NCBI GenBank assembly: GCA_903829015.1
Contig: CAIKOJ010000058.1
Coordinates: 1-58,868 of the forward strand
From: an uncultured Bacteroidota bacterium
Lineage (GTDB): Bacteria > Bacteroidota > Bacteroidia > Chitinophagales > Chitinophagaceae
Direction of reading: 5' to 3'
DNA length: 58,868 nucleotides
Under the pieces are notes generated by a model. The model was not told where the DNA came from. It did no database searches and saw only the letters and a list, made by a program, of their open reading frames with translations. This document shows, one piece after another, positions 32,084 to 42,200 of the stretch. Positions within the stretch are counted from its first letter, which is position 1. Each line of letters starts with the position of its first letter. The position numbers and the translations under genes are program-made.

Positions 32084-32144
32084 GACCAGCAACCCCTCCG
32101 GGTCCGCCGTTGCTGGCTCAATTTTCTGACCAGCAACCCCTCCG
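32084..32144. repeat. 17-base direct repeat with internal inverted repeat
   Basis: GACCAGCAACCCCTCCG occurs at 32084-32100 and again at 32128-32144. Between them GTTGCTGG (32109-32116) is the exact complement of CCAGCAAC in the first copy, so a hairpin can form. It lies just beyond the stop of the T9SS gene at 32174. Confidence 0.6.
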
Positions 32145-32173
32145 TTCCGAACATATCACTAAACCTCAAGCTA

Positions 32174-33169
32174 TTACTCTATCACCAGCTTCCCATTCCC
32201 CACCATCCCTTTCTCATTGCGTAGCTGGTAATGATAAAAACCAGCCGGCAGACCATCACGCTCTATAACCATTCTGTTTGTCACACTTTCAATTTTTCGC
32301 ACTACTTGCCCAATTGCATTGTATAGAACAAGTACATGGTTTTCGTCGTATAGATTATCAAATAGTAATGTTGCACGATCGCTAAAAGGATTAGGATAAA
32401 CAATTAAGTTACTACTAGTAGCAGTTGCATTTACACTTGTCGAAAATGCTTTTTCAACTATTACGTTATCAATGTAATAGTATGCAGCATTGGCGGTGGC
32501 TTTGTGCAAACTATTATAATCAAGAATAATCATATCGCCTGAATTTTTAAATCCACCAATGATAATGCTTGTATACGCAGAATCTGCAACAAATACACTT
32601 GTTAGAGTAGCCCAATGAGAAGTATCAGATATTACGCCAAAACTCGTGTAATCTATTTGTGGTGTTTCAACTAATGTCCCAACGGCATACTGATTTGGAG
32701 AGCCATAGGTAGTAAAAAGAACTCCCATTGCATCCGTAGCATATCTAGAACTATCCGCCAATGACACATGTACAGTTACTTTATAGGCCGTATCCATTTC
32801 TAAAGGAGGTATATCTCTAATCAAATATTCTTTATAAATACTAAACCCAGAAACATACATTGCAATTCCCGTATAAGCATTCCCATCATTTGCATTTTGA
32901 TACCCCCAAATATTACGTGGGATACCCGTTATAGGAAAAGGTTTTCCTATTGATATTGCAGCCGTATCGCAAGCATTATAATAATCTGTCGTACCATTAG
33001 TCGCTTCACCCCAACCTGCACAGCCTAAAGAGTATTTATAAGTTCTGTTATTTAAAGCTGTCGGGCAAGAATCTGCCTGCTCAAAGCTATAGTTAGGCAC
33101 TATGTTTTGTGCATGGATATTATAGAATGCAGCAAGTTGTACTAGCAAAGCAAGTAATACCCTCTTCAT
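32174..33169 (-). CDS. T9SS type A sorting-domain protein
   Basis: This 331-residue secreted protein has a signal peptide (MKRVLLALLVQLAAFYNIHAQ). A beta-rich domain follows (about 22-245), with NYSFEQADSCP near its start and YYIDNVIVEKAF at its end. This layout resembles Bacteroidota carbohydrate-binding/jellyroll domains that open with a PNYSFE motif. The C-terminal type A sorting domain (about 255-331) has NLIVYPNPFSDRATL, LVLYNAIGQVV, RDGLPAGFYHYQL and KLVIE. It is exported by the type IX system and released or anchored at the surface. Its base composition is more AT-rich than its neighbours. The binding target is unknown. Confidence 0.85.
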   Translation of the reverse strand: MKRVLLALLVQLAAFYNIHAQNIVPNYSFEQADSCPTALNNRTYKYSLGCAGWGEATNGTTDYYNACDTAAISIGKPFPITGIPRNIWGYQNANDGNAYTGIAMYVSGFSIYKEYLIRDIPPLEMDTAYKVTVHVSLADSSRYATDAMGVLFTTYGSPNQYAVGTLVETPQIDYTSFGVISDTSHWATLTSVFVADSAYTSIIIGGFKNSGDMIILDYNSLHKATANAAYYYIDNVIVEKAFSTSVNATATSSNLIVYPNPFSDRATLLFDNLYDENHVLVLYNAIGQVVRKIESVTNRMVIERDGLPAGFYHYQLRNEKGMVGNGKLVIE

Positions 33170-33270
33170 AACATAAAGCTACTACATATTGAGACGTAAA
33201 AAAGCATTCATCGCTTGGGTATTATTTATTCACGAGATCTCCGTGTCCGGAAATACTTACCGAGCATTCG

Positions 33271-33468
33271 TCAGTTGACCACAAACAATTTTCCATCACA
33301 GGCCACCTCCGTCCTAACATAGGCCATATACGTCCTGTCATAGATTTTCAATTTTGCCGTTTCAACTCCATACCGGATATTTACAAAGGTCTGAATGTTG
33401 TTTGCCCTTCCTGTTTGCTTACCATCAGTAAGCCCCTTTAGGCCTGCCCACCGTAGCTTTTTCGGCAA
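33271..33468 (-). CDS. Doubtful short open reading frame
   Basis: A 65-codon frame with a TTG start reads MPKKLRWAGLKGLTDG and ends VACDGKLFVVN. I recognise no family. It lacks a signal peptide, is not linked to a promoter box and lies in repeat-rich sequence, so it may be a remnant or non-coding. Confidence 0.18.
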   Translation of the reverse strand: MPKKLRWAGLKGLTDGKQTGRANNIQTFVNIRYGVETAKLKIYDRTYMAYVRTEVACDGKLFVVN

Positions 33469-33878
33469 AGGAGGGGGTTTGGGGTTCCGGTTCCCCTTTT
33501 TCCGGCAAAACCCGCAATTAAATCACAATCAATTGATTTTCAATTAATTATACACTTCCGGCTTTGCCGGCACCGGAAGAAACCGGAAGCAAAACGGAAG
33601 TTCAGGAATTTAGGCACAATACCGGTACTTTGTGATCCTTATGTGAATTTTCTGAACCTTCTGCTAAAACATTTTCCAACACACCAGATAACACATTATG
33701 AAAATCCTAAAATCCTAAAATCCTGATCCGTTTTTCCCAAATGGGTAGTTTTTGAGAAATTCTTATCCACAATTTGGCTGCCATCAACTGATAATCAATC
33801 AATTAACCAAAACACGTACTTTATCACAAAAATTGGGAAATTTTATAAAACCACATCATGAAAATCTTAACCAACGCA

Positions 33879-33959
33879 CTACTAAATACTATCTACTAAA
33901 TACTATCACCCAACTTATGAATCCCGACTAAATACTATCTACTAATTACTATCTACTCA
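33879..33959. repeat. Second ACTA-type degenerate repeat array
   Basis: Variants of CTACTAAATACTAT and CGACTAAATACTATCTACTA are repeated over about 80 bases. They share words with the array at 21956-22040, 11.9 kb away. Confidence 0.6.
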
Positions 33960-34052
33960 GACACACCTCACGACATCATGAAAATCCTTAAATCCTGATC
34001 CCGGAAAGAAAACCCGCAGTTTTATGAAATCGCGCCGTAGGCAAATGGAGCA

Positions 34053-34832
34053 CTACAAAATAGCCTCCTGATAACTCAAAGTAAGTATCATCCTTACTAT
34101 GGCCACAACAAAATCGTCTTGTTGTTCAAACACCTCAGCTTGTATCAGCAGTTCGTCCTGGTCGTTGATCTTAAAGCGTACTTCGCTCACCGTTGCGGTT
34201 CTCAGCTTTGTTAGCAACTCTAGCGATCGCTCATCAAGTATTTTGCTTTCCTGTATAATTTCCAGCTTATGCTGTATCAGGTATTTGATGATAATATCTG
34301 TGAGCGATATAGATACAAAATTATTAAACTGAAACTTGCTGATGTCAAGGTTAAATTTGTCGTCCTTAACCTCCTGCTCGTTGTATATGTAAAAATCACC
34401 GTTCTTATTGCACAGCAGCGCAATATGGTTCTTATTATACATGATCTCGGCCAGCAGGAGCACCAGCCTGTTCAGGCTGGTGTTATTCAAAAATATACGG
34501 GCTTCTTTGCGCTTCACTTCCAGCAGGCTGTTGTCGTCTATGATCTCGTTCAGAAAGTCCTTCAGCTTCTTGATCTTGGTGATCGGAAAGCCCAGTTGCC
34601 GCAGTTCAAATACTATGTTCAACCAGATAAAATCAACAAATGAGAATTTATGCCAGTTACGGTTACTGCTCCGCTCCTGCAGCATCAACCCGTTCGACTC
34701 CCAGTTATTTATGGTCCGGTAAGAGATGGAAATATCATTTGCCGTAAGCATCGGTTTAAATATCTTATCGCATACGCCAAAAGCATTAAAGATATTTTCA
34801 ACACTATCTTTCTGAAATACTTCGCCGAACAT
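34053..34832 (-). CDS. MerR-like winged-helix regulator with a C-terminal extension
   Basis: This is a 259-residue protein. The N-terminal 30 residues precede a MerR-type winged helix (about 32-95): SYRTINNWESNGLMLQ, then FSFVDFIWLNIVFELRQLGF and PITKIKKLKDFL. This follows the helix-turn-helix, wing and coupling-helix order of MerR proteins. The rest (about 100-259) is a helical/beta extension of unknown type, longer than normal for MerR. No cysteines suitable for metal sensing or drug-binding fold were recognised. It is transcribed from a promoter with a dyad between its -33 and -7 positions, which is the MerR operator position, so autoregulation is plausible. No target gene is adjacent on the same strand. 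Confidence 0.7.
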   Translation of the reverse strand: MFGEVFQKDSVENIFNAFGVCDKIFKPMLTANDISISYRTINNWESNGLMLQERSSNRNWHKFSFVDFIWLNIVFELRQLGFPITKIKKLKDFLNEIIDDNSLLEVKRKEARIFLNNTSLNRLVLLLAEIMYNKNHIALLCNKNGDFYIYNEQEVKDDKFNLDISKFQFNNFVSISLTDIIIKYLIQHKLEIIQESKILDERSLELLTKLRTATVSEVRFKINDQDELLIQAEVFEQQDDFVVAIVRMILTLSYQEAIL

Positions 34833-34885
34833 CGAGGTGCGTTTTATACCGGCAGTAACAAATGTGCAGCCGGCATTTACTCATT

Positions 34886-34909
34886 CAAATATAATACACA
34901 GTATTGTGT
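34886..34909 (-). promoter_or_regulatory. Promoter and dyad of the MerR-like gene
   Basis: The minus strand has TATATTTG (34886-34893), an exact -7 match. Directly upstream is the palindrome ACACA GTAT TGTGT (34896-34909). A second inverted repeat (TGAGA...TCTCA, near 34911-34927) lies further upstream. A dyad in the -33 to -7 spacer is the usual MerR-family operator location. Confidence 0.45.
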
Positions 34910-35056
34910 TTGAGAAATTATATCTCACAAACCGCTAAATTAAATAATTATTAATTGCTTTGAAAGAGCAAAACCGCGCTGTAAATAGAACAGTGGCCAC
35001 CCGATTACACCGGCAGTTTCATTAAATAAACAGATAAGAAATGGAAAAGATGAGTA

Positions 35057-38000
35057 TTAAAAATCAGTACCCAATGCAAAATACACGATCGGCTTCTTAT
35101 TGCCTTCAATATTCCATGCGGCATCCAGACGCACAAAATAGCCCAGCAGCGATGTCCGCAATCCTGCACCATAACCAAGTGCCAAACCACCGCTGTTGGG
35201 CACCGTTAGATTCAGAAATACGTTGTTGTTACTGCCGGGGTACGGACTCCTTATTGAGGGGAACTTATACGTATTATCCATGTTGCTTGCATCTGGCAAA
35301 AATCCTGCCCACGCACCACCTGCATCCACAAAGGCCACCGCCTGCAGGTTCGTAAGTATAGCCGACTGTACTGGTCGTTTAATAAACGTAGAGAATATTG
35401 GTGCGCGTACTTCGGTATTCAGTACCGCAAAGTTATTGCCGGTTCTACCGTATTGCAGATAGCCCCTCATAGGCACGCACATCGCCTGGTACCCGTAATT
35501 TTCAGTTGGCCCCTGCGACGCGTTCGATGACTGCTCCGGCTTTATCCAGTTATCTACACCTCCCAGCAGATACTCTACTTCTGCAGTACCATCAGAGTGT
35601 GCATAGGCAAGCCTGTTAGCCAGTATCACATTCCTGTACAGCTTCTTGTAGCTGCGCACATCAAGCCCAAAGTTGTAACAACCCTTGTTACCGTTGTTCA
35701 ACCCATAAATGTACTCAGCATAAAACTTGTATCTGGTGCCATGCATTATGTTCAGTACCGGACTTATGGTATTATCAAATACATACTCCAGCCTGCTCAT
35801 CGATGTGTAGTTAACCGTGTTGGGTACTTCGTAGGTCAGGCTCAGTGTGTCTGTCGCTCTTTCAGTCAGCTTATCCTGCCGCACCGATGTATGAAACCGC
35901 ACACTGCGTATTCTGTCCAGCGGATAACTTATATCTGCCTGCAGCATTGTAAGCACACTCTTGAATTGCTGTTCCTGTACAAATAGCAGATTGCCGTTCT
36001 GGTCCATATACCCTACCGGCAGCGTTTGTTTATCCGCGCTCCTAAGTATCATCAGGCCCCAGTCCATTCGCTTCTTGAAGTTCTGGTACTGTAGATAGTA
36101 AGTGGAAGCAGCCATATCTATAGGCAGTTGAAAACCGGCACTTATCCTGTAATTCTCCAGCACATCATTCAGGCTTATGTTGATAAGCCCGCCCAGCGAA
36201 GGATTCTGGTACTGCCCGCCGTTCGATGCTATAGATTGGTACTGTGTAAACAAAATACTATTATCCAGCTTGATTGAGAAAAAGTCAGGTTTGAAACTTA
36301 GCCTGTAATTGGCAGGTTTCATTTTCAGGTAGGCACTATCGGTTATCACAGACAGTACAGAACTGTCTGTCGTGGTATTTTCTTTGTTGGCGTTAAAAAT
36401 GATGTTCTCTTTGCTTTTGGCTTTGTGTTTCGGCTGTTCATCTGTATCTGCAAACTCCGACTGGAAAGCATTGCCGGTCTTAATTTCCGGTTGCTTCTTT
36501 TCATCCGGTGCTGCAACAGGTTGCCCAATCTGGTCTTGTGTTTTTGCTTGTTCGGTTTTCTTGCGCTCGGCTTTATCTACCGATAATATTGTTGGTGTCA
36601 GCACCTTCGCAGGCGCTGTCGGTCCCGGCATTACCAGCTCATGAAAATACACCATGTATTTATCTTTCACCTGCACCACATCTGCTACATCACCACTCGC
36701 CAGGTTATACTGCTGACTGATGATACTAGATGTATAATTGGTAGTGGGTACCGCATATGCCGAGTCTCTGTTTTTCTTGTCTCTTGCAAAAAGAACTACG
36801 TATCGGTTATTGACGCCGTTACCGTCATATAGATAAGCAAAGTTGTCAAAGCCGTATTGTATAGGTTGGGTTACGTTGCCTGTGGTGTAGTTGCTGCACT
36901 GCATCAATTCAGTGCTCATGGTCTTGGTGTTGTAGAAGAACACTTTCATGGGTCCGGTAGGCATTTCATTTACACCTAGTGGCACGTTCATGTTTGGTTT
37001 CGGTCTGTTAGACAAAAACAGTATACCCACCCTCGATCCGCCGCTTACAAATACTGGTGCCACATCGTCCCAAACGTCGTCGGTAATATTGGTGAGCTTC
37101 GAACCCTTTATGGTAAACATGTGCAGGTCGGTCTGGCTCTTCTTGATCGCAGAGAAAACAAGTTTGTCATCGTCTTGCATAAAGCACATGCTCAGCACAC
37201 GGTCAAAACGGTTCTTGGGTATATCGTAGTTCTCTATCTGCCCTTTGAGGCTGTTGTATATACGCAGCTTGGTATCAAACCCCTTTTTATAAAGGATGGC
37301 TAGTTTGTAACCGGTGGTAGACCACGCCAGCATTGGGTAGTCAGGGTCTGTTTGTTCAGTCAGATCCTTCTGGCCACCTTCCAGCAATATAGATGATACC
37401 TGCTCTCCCGCGGTCTTTTGCGTGAACACGGTGTACTTGCCTTCTTTCCATACCACATAGGCAACATCACTGCCCCTCGGCGATACTCTTATACTTCTTA
37501 CTATGCTATTGTCCTTAGGCACTTTAAGCGCTATCAGACCATTGGCGCTATCGGGCAGCTCTTGTTTTAAAGCGTCTAACCTGTATACGCCCTTGTAAAA
37601 TTTCATACAAGAGTCATACGCCTTCGTGATCTTCATCCCGAGGTAAGCAGGGTCTTTAAAAGCCTTGTTCAGCTTAGTTTTCTGCTGCATGGTTGCGAGT
37701 AGTTCCTTCACCATATTCATCCCGTACTGCTCCGATACAAACCGCCAGAAAGCCTTACCGGCTAGTTCAGGGTACATTTCAGATAGTCGGTAGAAGGTCT
37801 CTTTGGGTTGAGCATCAATAATCCCTTTCCAGGCACTGTTGCTCTTTGCATCCCATCCGTCTACCAGGTATGCAATGTATCCCGTTGTTACCCATTCAGG
37901 CAGATTCAGTGTCAGCGCATTCTTCACCATCTTCCTGAAGGACTCACCAAAGATCATGCGCTCCATCACCACATTGGCCATACCGGTTCTTATCTGGTGG

Positions 38001-38440
38001 CGCAGGTCTTCGTGGGCGCCGGTAAAATACACTACCAGTTTGTCACCAACCAGATTCACAGTACCTGCACGCACATTACCGGTGAGCGGCGATTCGTCTT
38101 TGAGACCCAAATTGGTTTGCCGATACTCTTCGTAAGAATTGTACAGTATTATATTGAATCGCGGAGGAAAACGCCCGCCAAGTTTTTTCTCTACCACACT
38201 TATAGAATTGTCGGCTTCTTCGGCCACATACCTGCCCAGTTGCCTCCCTGATTTGTCGTAGTGGTATACTCTGAAATGCTTGGTATCAAAAAACTTCCAG
38301 TCAAACTTGCGAAACTGCTCCCGGTTCTGCCCGAAAATCTCTATGTAAGATTGTGCTGTGGCTATAGTACCGGTCTGGGTCAATAAAAAACCCAGCAACA
38401 AGATCGTAAATACTATGTGCCTCAATATTCTGAGCATCAA
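35057..38440 (-). CDS. Large envelope protein: degenerate peptidase-like domain, TolB-type propeller and outer-membrane barrel
   Basis: This is an 1127-residue protein. A signal peptide (about 1-30, ending GTIATAQ) is followed by a domain (about 35-300) resembling gluzincin/M1-like peptidases, with FFDTKHFRVYHYDKSGRQ and LNLPEWVTTGYIAYLVDGWD. The HExxH zinc motif is not visible; the expected place reads EDLRHQIRTGMANVVME, so it is probably inactive. Residues about 300-620 contain PD40/TolB-like propeller blades, such as IRSIRVSPRGSDVAYVVWKE. A polar linker precedes a C-terminal barrel (about 720-1127) related to Omp85-type barrels, ending VYFALGTDF. It likely sits in the outer membrane with a large periplasmic part. 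The function is unknown. Confidence 0.75.
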   Translation of the reverse strand: MMLRILRHIVFTILLLGFLLTQTGTIATAQSYIEIFGQNREQFRKFDWKFFDTKHFRVYHYDKSGRQLGRYVAEEADNSISVVEKKLGGRFPPRFNIILYNSYEEYRQTNLGLKDESPLTGNVRAGTVNLVGDKLVVYFTGAHEDLRHQIRTGMANVVMERMIFGESFRKMVKNALTLNLPEWVTTGYIAYLVDGWDAKSNSAWKGIIDAQPKETFYRLSEMYPELAGKAFWRFVSEQYGMNMVKELLATMQQKTKLNKAFKDPAYLGMKITKAYDSCMKFYKGVYRLDALKQELPDSANGLIALKVPKDNSIVRSIRVSPRGSDVAYVVWKEGKYTVFTQKTAGEQVSSILLEGGQKDLTEQTDPDYPMLAWSTTGYKLAILYKKGFDTKLRIYNSLKGQIENYDIPKNRFDRVLSMCFMQDDDKLVFSAIKKSQTDLHMFTIKGSKLTNITDDVWDDVAPVFVSGGSRVGILFLSNRPKPNMNVPLGVNEMPTGPMKVFFYNTKTMSTELMQCSNYTTGNVTQPIQYGFDNFAYLYDGNGVNNRYVVLFARDKKNRDSAYAVPTTNYTSSIISQQYNLASGDVADVVQVKDKYMVYFHELVMPGPTAPAKVLTPTILSVDKAERKKTEQAKTQDQIGQPVAAPDEKKQPEIKTGNAFQSEFADTDEQPKHKAKSKENIIFNANKENTTTDSSVLSVITDSAYLKMKPANYRLSFKPDFFSIKLDNSILFTQYQSIASNGGQYQNPSLGGLINISLNDVLENYRISAGFQLPIDMAASTYYLQYQNFKKRMDWGLMILRSADKQTLPVGYMDQNGNLLFVQEQQFKSVLTMLQADISYPLDRIRSVRFHTSVRQDKLTERATDTLSLTYEVPNTVNYTSMSRLEYVFDNTISPVLNIMHGTRYKFYAEYIYGLNNGNKGCYNFGLDVRSYKKLYRNVILANRLAYAHSDGTAEVEYLLGGVDNWIKPEQSSNASQGPTENYGYQAMCVPMRGYLQYGRTGNNFAVLNTEVRAPIFSTFIKRPVQSAILTNLQAVAFVDAGGAWAGFLPDASNMDNTYKFPSIRSPYPGSNNNVFLNLTVPNSGGLALGYGAGLRTSLLGYFVRLDAAWNIEGNKKPIVYFALGTDF

Positions 38441-38493
38441 CTTATAAAATTATTTTAGAATGGATATCTCAACAGTTGTTCGGGCCATTCTGT

Positions 38494-38501
38494 TACATTT
38501 G
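38494..38501 (+). promoter_or_regulatory. -7 promoter box of the MBL-fold hydrolase gene
   Basis: TACATTTG is an exact match, 31 bases before the ATG at 38533. A GTTG word lies 15 bases upstream, slightly closer than the usual -33 spacing. Confidence 0.5.
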
Positions 38502-38532
38502 CACTACAATTTACTAAAATTATAGCAATCTG

Positions 38533-39171
38533 ATGTTAAATATCAATTTACTTACTTTCAATGCATTCAGCGAAAACACCTACCTCATTTCAAATGAAAA
38601 TAAACAGTGCTGGATAGTAGATCCGGGTATGTATGAACAACGTGAAACCGATCAGATTATTTCGCTTATCGAAAAGAACGGCCTGGTTCCGCAATCCATC
38701 ATCAATACGCACACCCATATTGATCATGTATTCGGTGTAGATGCACTTAAAAACCGGTACAAAATACCATTTGGCATACACGAGGCTGAGTTACCGGTAC
38801 TAAGCTCGGCATCAGGTGCTGCTATGCTTTTCGGTTTCGAATTCCCTGTCATACCCAAGCCCGACTTCTTTATCGGTACTAAAGAAAAACTGATGCTAGG
38901 TGACGATGAACTGGAGGTACGCTTCACTCCTGGTCATTCTCCGGGTAGTATCTCATTTTATTATCCGGCAGGTAAGTGGGTTATATCGGGCGATGCTCTG
39001 TTTAACGGCAGCATAGGCCGTACCGATCTGCCCGGCGGTAACTTCGATACATTGATCAGCAGCATCAAAAGTGCCCTGCTTACATTGCCTGATGATACTG
39101 TTGTATTCTCCGGCCACGGACCAGAGACAACTATCCTTGCTGAGAAAACACACAATCAGTTTCTGCAGTAG
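38533..39171 (+). CDS. Metallo-beta-lactamase-fold hydrolase
   Basis: This 212-residue metallohydrolase has the metal-binding motif HTHIDH (residues 59-64, HxHxDH). The further ligands are in FTPGHSPGS (about 134), ISGDALFNGSIGRTDLPG (about 151) and VFSGHGPET (about 195). The sequence and size fit the hydroxyacylglutathione hydrolase/glyoxalase II-like branch, but several relatives act on other thioesters, so the substrate remains open. It is cytoplasmic; no signal peptide is present. It is divergent from the large envelope gene and ends at a terminator shared with the convergent giant gene. Confidence 0.9.
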   Translation: MLNINLLTFNAFSENTYLISNENKQCWIVDPGMYEQRETDQIISLIEKNGLVPQSIINTHTHIDHVFGVDALKNRYKIPFGIHEAELPVLSSASGAAMLFGFEFPVIPKPDFFIGTKEKLMLGDDELEVRFTPGHSPGSISFYYPAGKWVISGDALFNGSIGRTDLPGGNFDTLISSIKSALLTLPDDTVVFSGHGPETTILAEKTHNQFLQ

Positions 39172-39226
39172 AGCTACTTTACAATAATAAGCTTCCTGAA
39201 TTTTACTGGTTTGGTTTCCCTAAAAT

Positions 39227-39253
39227 AAAGATGCCCCTTATAGGGGCATCTTT
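39227..39253. terminator. Bidirectional terminator between the hydrolase and the giant gene
   Basis: AAAGATGCCCCT and AGGGGCATCTTT pair perfectly (12 base pairs) around TAT. A tracts precede it and T tracts follow it, so it can end transcription from both strands. Confidence 0.85.
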
Positions 39254-39281
39254 ATTAAAAAGAACTATTGAGAATTGAATC

Positions 39282-42200
39282 CTATTGCTCAATAACCAGG
39301 TGGAATACTTTGCTACCTGATTCAGATTTCAGACTCAACATGTACATACCATTTGCCAGGTTGTTACCCAGGTTGATATGCTCGTTGATCTCACCATTGT
39401 GTGACTGAATCACTGACTTGTAGATAACCTGACCAAGCATATTAGTTACTTCAGCAGTAACATCTTCATTGGTCATGCTGCCTAATGAGCCTTTCACAGT
39501 AAAGTCTCCTTTACTTGGGTTTGGCATCAGTTTGATATCAGAGCCATTGCCTGCGATCTGCTGTACGCCTGTACCATAAACGTGTACAGTAGTTGAACCT
39601 GCACCCAAAATACCTGCGCAACCACCGCTGCTCAGTACCTGACATGTTACAGAGTCATTGTTCACCAAATTGCTGGTTACAAATGTTGGCAAGGTAGCAC
39701 CTGGTACAGGCACACTGTTTACCAACCACTGGTATGTAGGTAATGGACCAGCATTAGATACTGTAGCTGTAAATGTAGCTGACTGACCTGCAGCGATATT
39801 ACTACCTGGGAAAACGTTTACTACAACCGAAGGCGTTGTAAGTACATCCACTTCCATTGTGATGTGGCTGCTGCTTGCAGAATTCGCCAAACGGCAATGA
39901 TAATTGCTGTTCAATATGCAGTATACAACATCTCCGTTAGATGGGATATAGCTGTATGTAGAAGATGTACCTGCTGTAGTACCATTCTTCATCCATGTAA
40001 AACCTGGTGTTGTTCCGCCTCCGATGATAGAAGCAGAGAAAACAACCGGTGTACCTGCACAAACAACTGTACCCGGATTTGCTGACACACCAACGGTTGG
40101 CATCAGGTTCGGATCAACAGTCATTGTTACTGAACTACCAACAACTGCTGGTGTAGCACAAACTGCACTGCTGGTCATTGTAACACCTACGATATCGCCA
40201 TTAGCTGGTGCATATGAGTAAGTGCTGCCAAGAGAAGCAATCGCGCCATTCACAGTCCACTGATAAGCAGGAGCTGTACCTCCATTTGTAGTAAGAGCAG
40301 TAAATGTTACGTTAGTGCCTTCACATACTGTATCGCCAACACCGGTAGTTAAAGTAACCACAGGAGAAACAACCGGATTAACCACAACTGTAACGCTTCC
40401 TGTCATAGTAGTCTGACAGCTTGTAGTAGAATTAGTAGCCAACACTGTGTAAGTACCAGCACCTGTCTGAAGTCCGAAATCAAGTGGACCACCGGTACCA
40501 GGGATAGAGCTTACAAGCGTGAAGCCTCTGTATAATGTGTAGTTAATGCCGAGTGTAGAGTTGCTTAAACCTACGTGAACTCCTGCACCACCAGCACAAT
40601 AATTACCACCACCAATCACATTGTATGCTATTGGCAAAGTATTCAAGATCACAGTAGCACTGCCCACCATGTTATTAGTACATCCTGTTGTGTTGTTTGT
40701 ACCAACAACTGTGTAAGTGCCTGCAATTGTCTGGCTGCCAAAATCAACAGCAGAACCAGAACCCGAAACCGGTAATCCTACCGCAACGGTGCCTCTGTAT
40801 AACTGATAGCTTACGCCTGCAGTAGAACCTGAAATACCAACGTGTACACCACCACCGCCTGGGCAGAAGTTACCACCACCAATCACTGTATAAGCAACAG
40901 GTGCCGGAGTAGTTCCAACTGTCTGGCTGCCAGTCATTGTTCTAGTACAACCTGCAGTTGCATCTGTAGCAACTACTGTATAGATACCCGGAATCAATAT
41001 AGTACCAAAATCAAGGCTAAGACCTGTACCTGCTATTGGGCTGCCTGCAAGTGTTGCACCACCTCTGTAGAGTTGATAATTTACTCCTGAAGTAGAACCA
41101 CTTAAACCAACATGCACACCTGCACCGCCTGCGCAATAGTTACCACCACCAGTTACAGTAAATGTAGATGGAATAGCATTTACAGCAACAGTAGCAGAAC
41201 CACCCATGTTCTTAGTACAAGTTGTTGCAGGATCAGTAGCAACCACAGTATAAGTACCTGCGCTTGTACGTAAACCGAAATCAATTGCACCACTTCCACC
41301 GATTATTGGAGCGCCGTCATTTGCTGCACCCAATTTAAGCTGGTAAGAAACACCTGCACCTGATCCGCTCAATCCGATGTGAACACCTGAACCGCCGTTG
41401 CAATAAGCACCACCGCCTGTAACTGTATAAGTAGCAGGAAGAGGATTAACGATCACTGCAACAGTTCCTGTCATATTGCTGGTACAACCTGTAACTGCGT
41501 TAGTAGCAACTACATGATAAGCACCTGCTGGAAGCTGGTTACCGAAGTCGACCATAGAACCTGTACCCGGCATAGCAGCACCCATAGATGTTGTGCCAAG
41601 TAACAATTGATAATTGATGCCAGCATCAGAGTTATTCACCCAGATATCAATTCCGGATCCACCAGCGCAGTAATTGCTACCGCTGCTAGCTACAGTATAA
41701 ACATTAGGTAATGGATTAACACCGATCGTAACACTGCCGCCCATTGTATTTGTACAAGTAGTAGCAGTATTTGTTGCTTCTACAGTGTAAGCACCTGCAA
41801 CTGTCTGTAAGCCAAAATCAAGGCTTGAACCTGTACCTGACATTGGTAAACCAACCGGACTTCCACCCAACATTAACTGATAAGAAACGCCTGAAGTAGA
41901 ATTGCTCAGAGTAACACGTACTCCTGAACCGCCGGCACAATAGTTACCACCACCTCCAACAGTAAATACCGTTGGTAATGGATTAATACCTACTGTTACT
42001 GTAGAGCCCATTGTGTTTGTACAACCAGTAGTTGTATTGGTTGCCATCACAGAATAGATACCTGCAGCAGTTTGCATTCCAAAGTCAATAGCTGCACCTG
42101 AGCCGCTAATCGCAGCACCTACAGGTCCAGCACCATTCATCAGCTGGTAAATAACGCCAGCATCAGAATTACTTAAACTAATATCAACACCTGTACCACC

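Larger units (their letters stand above)
33170..34052. other. 880-base intergenic region with short repeats
   Basis: There is no confident gene. The stretch contains CCGGAAG/CTTCCGG words (33556-33602), three direct AAAATCCT units (33700-33725) echoed by ATGAAAATCCTTAAATCCTG at 33978, a DnaA-box nonamer (33763-33771) and an ACTA-type array (33879-33959). A 65-codon TTG-start frame at 33271-33468 (minus) is open but unrecognised. Confidence 0.5.
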
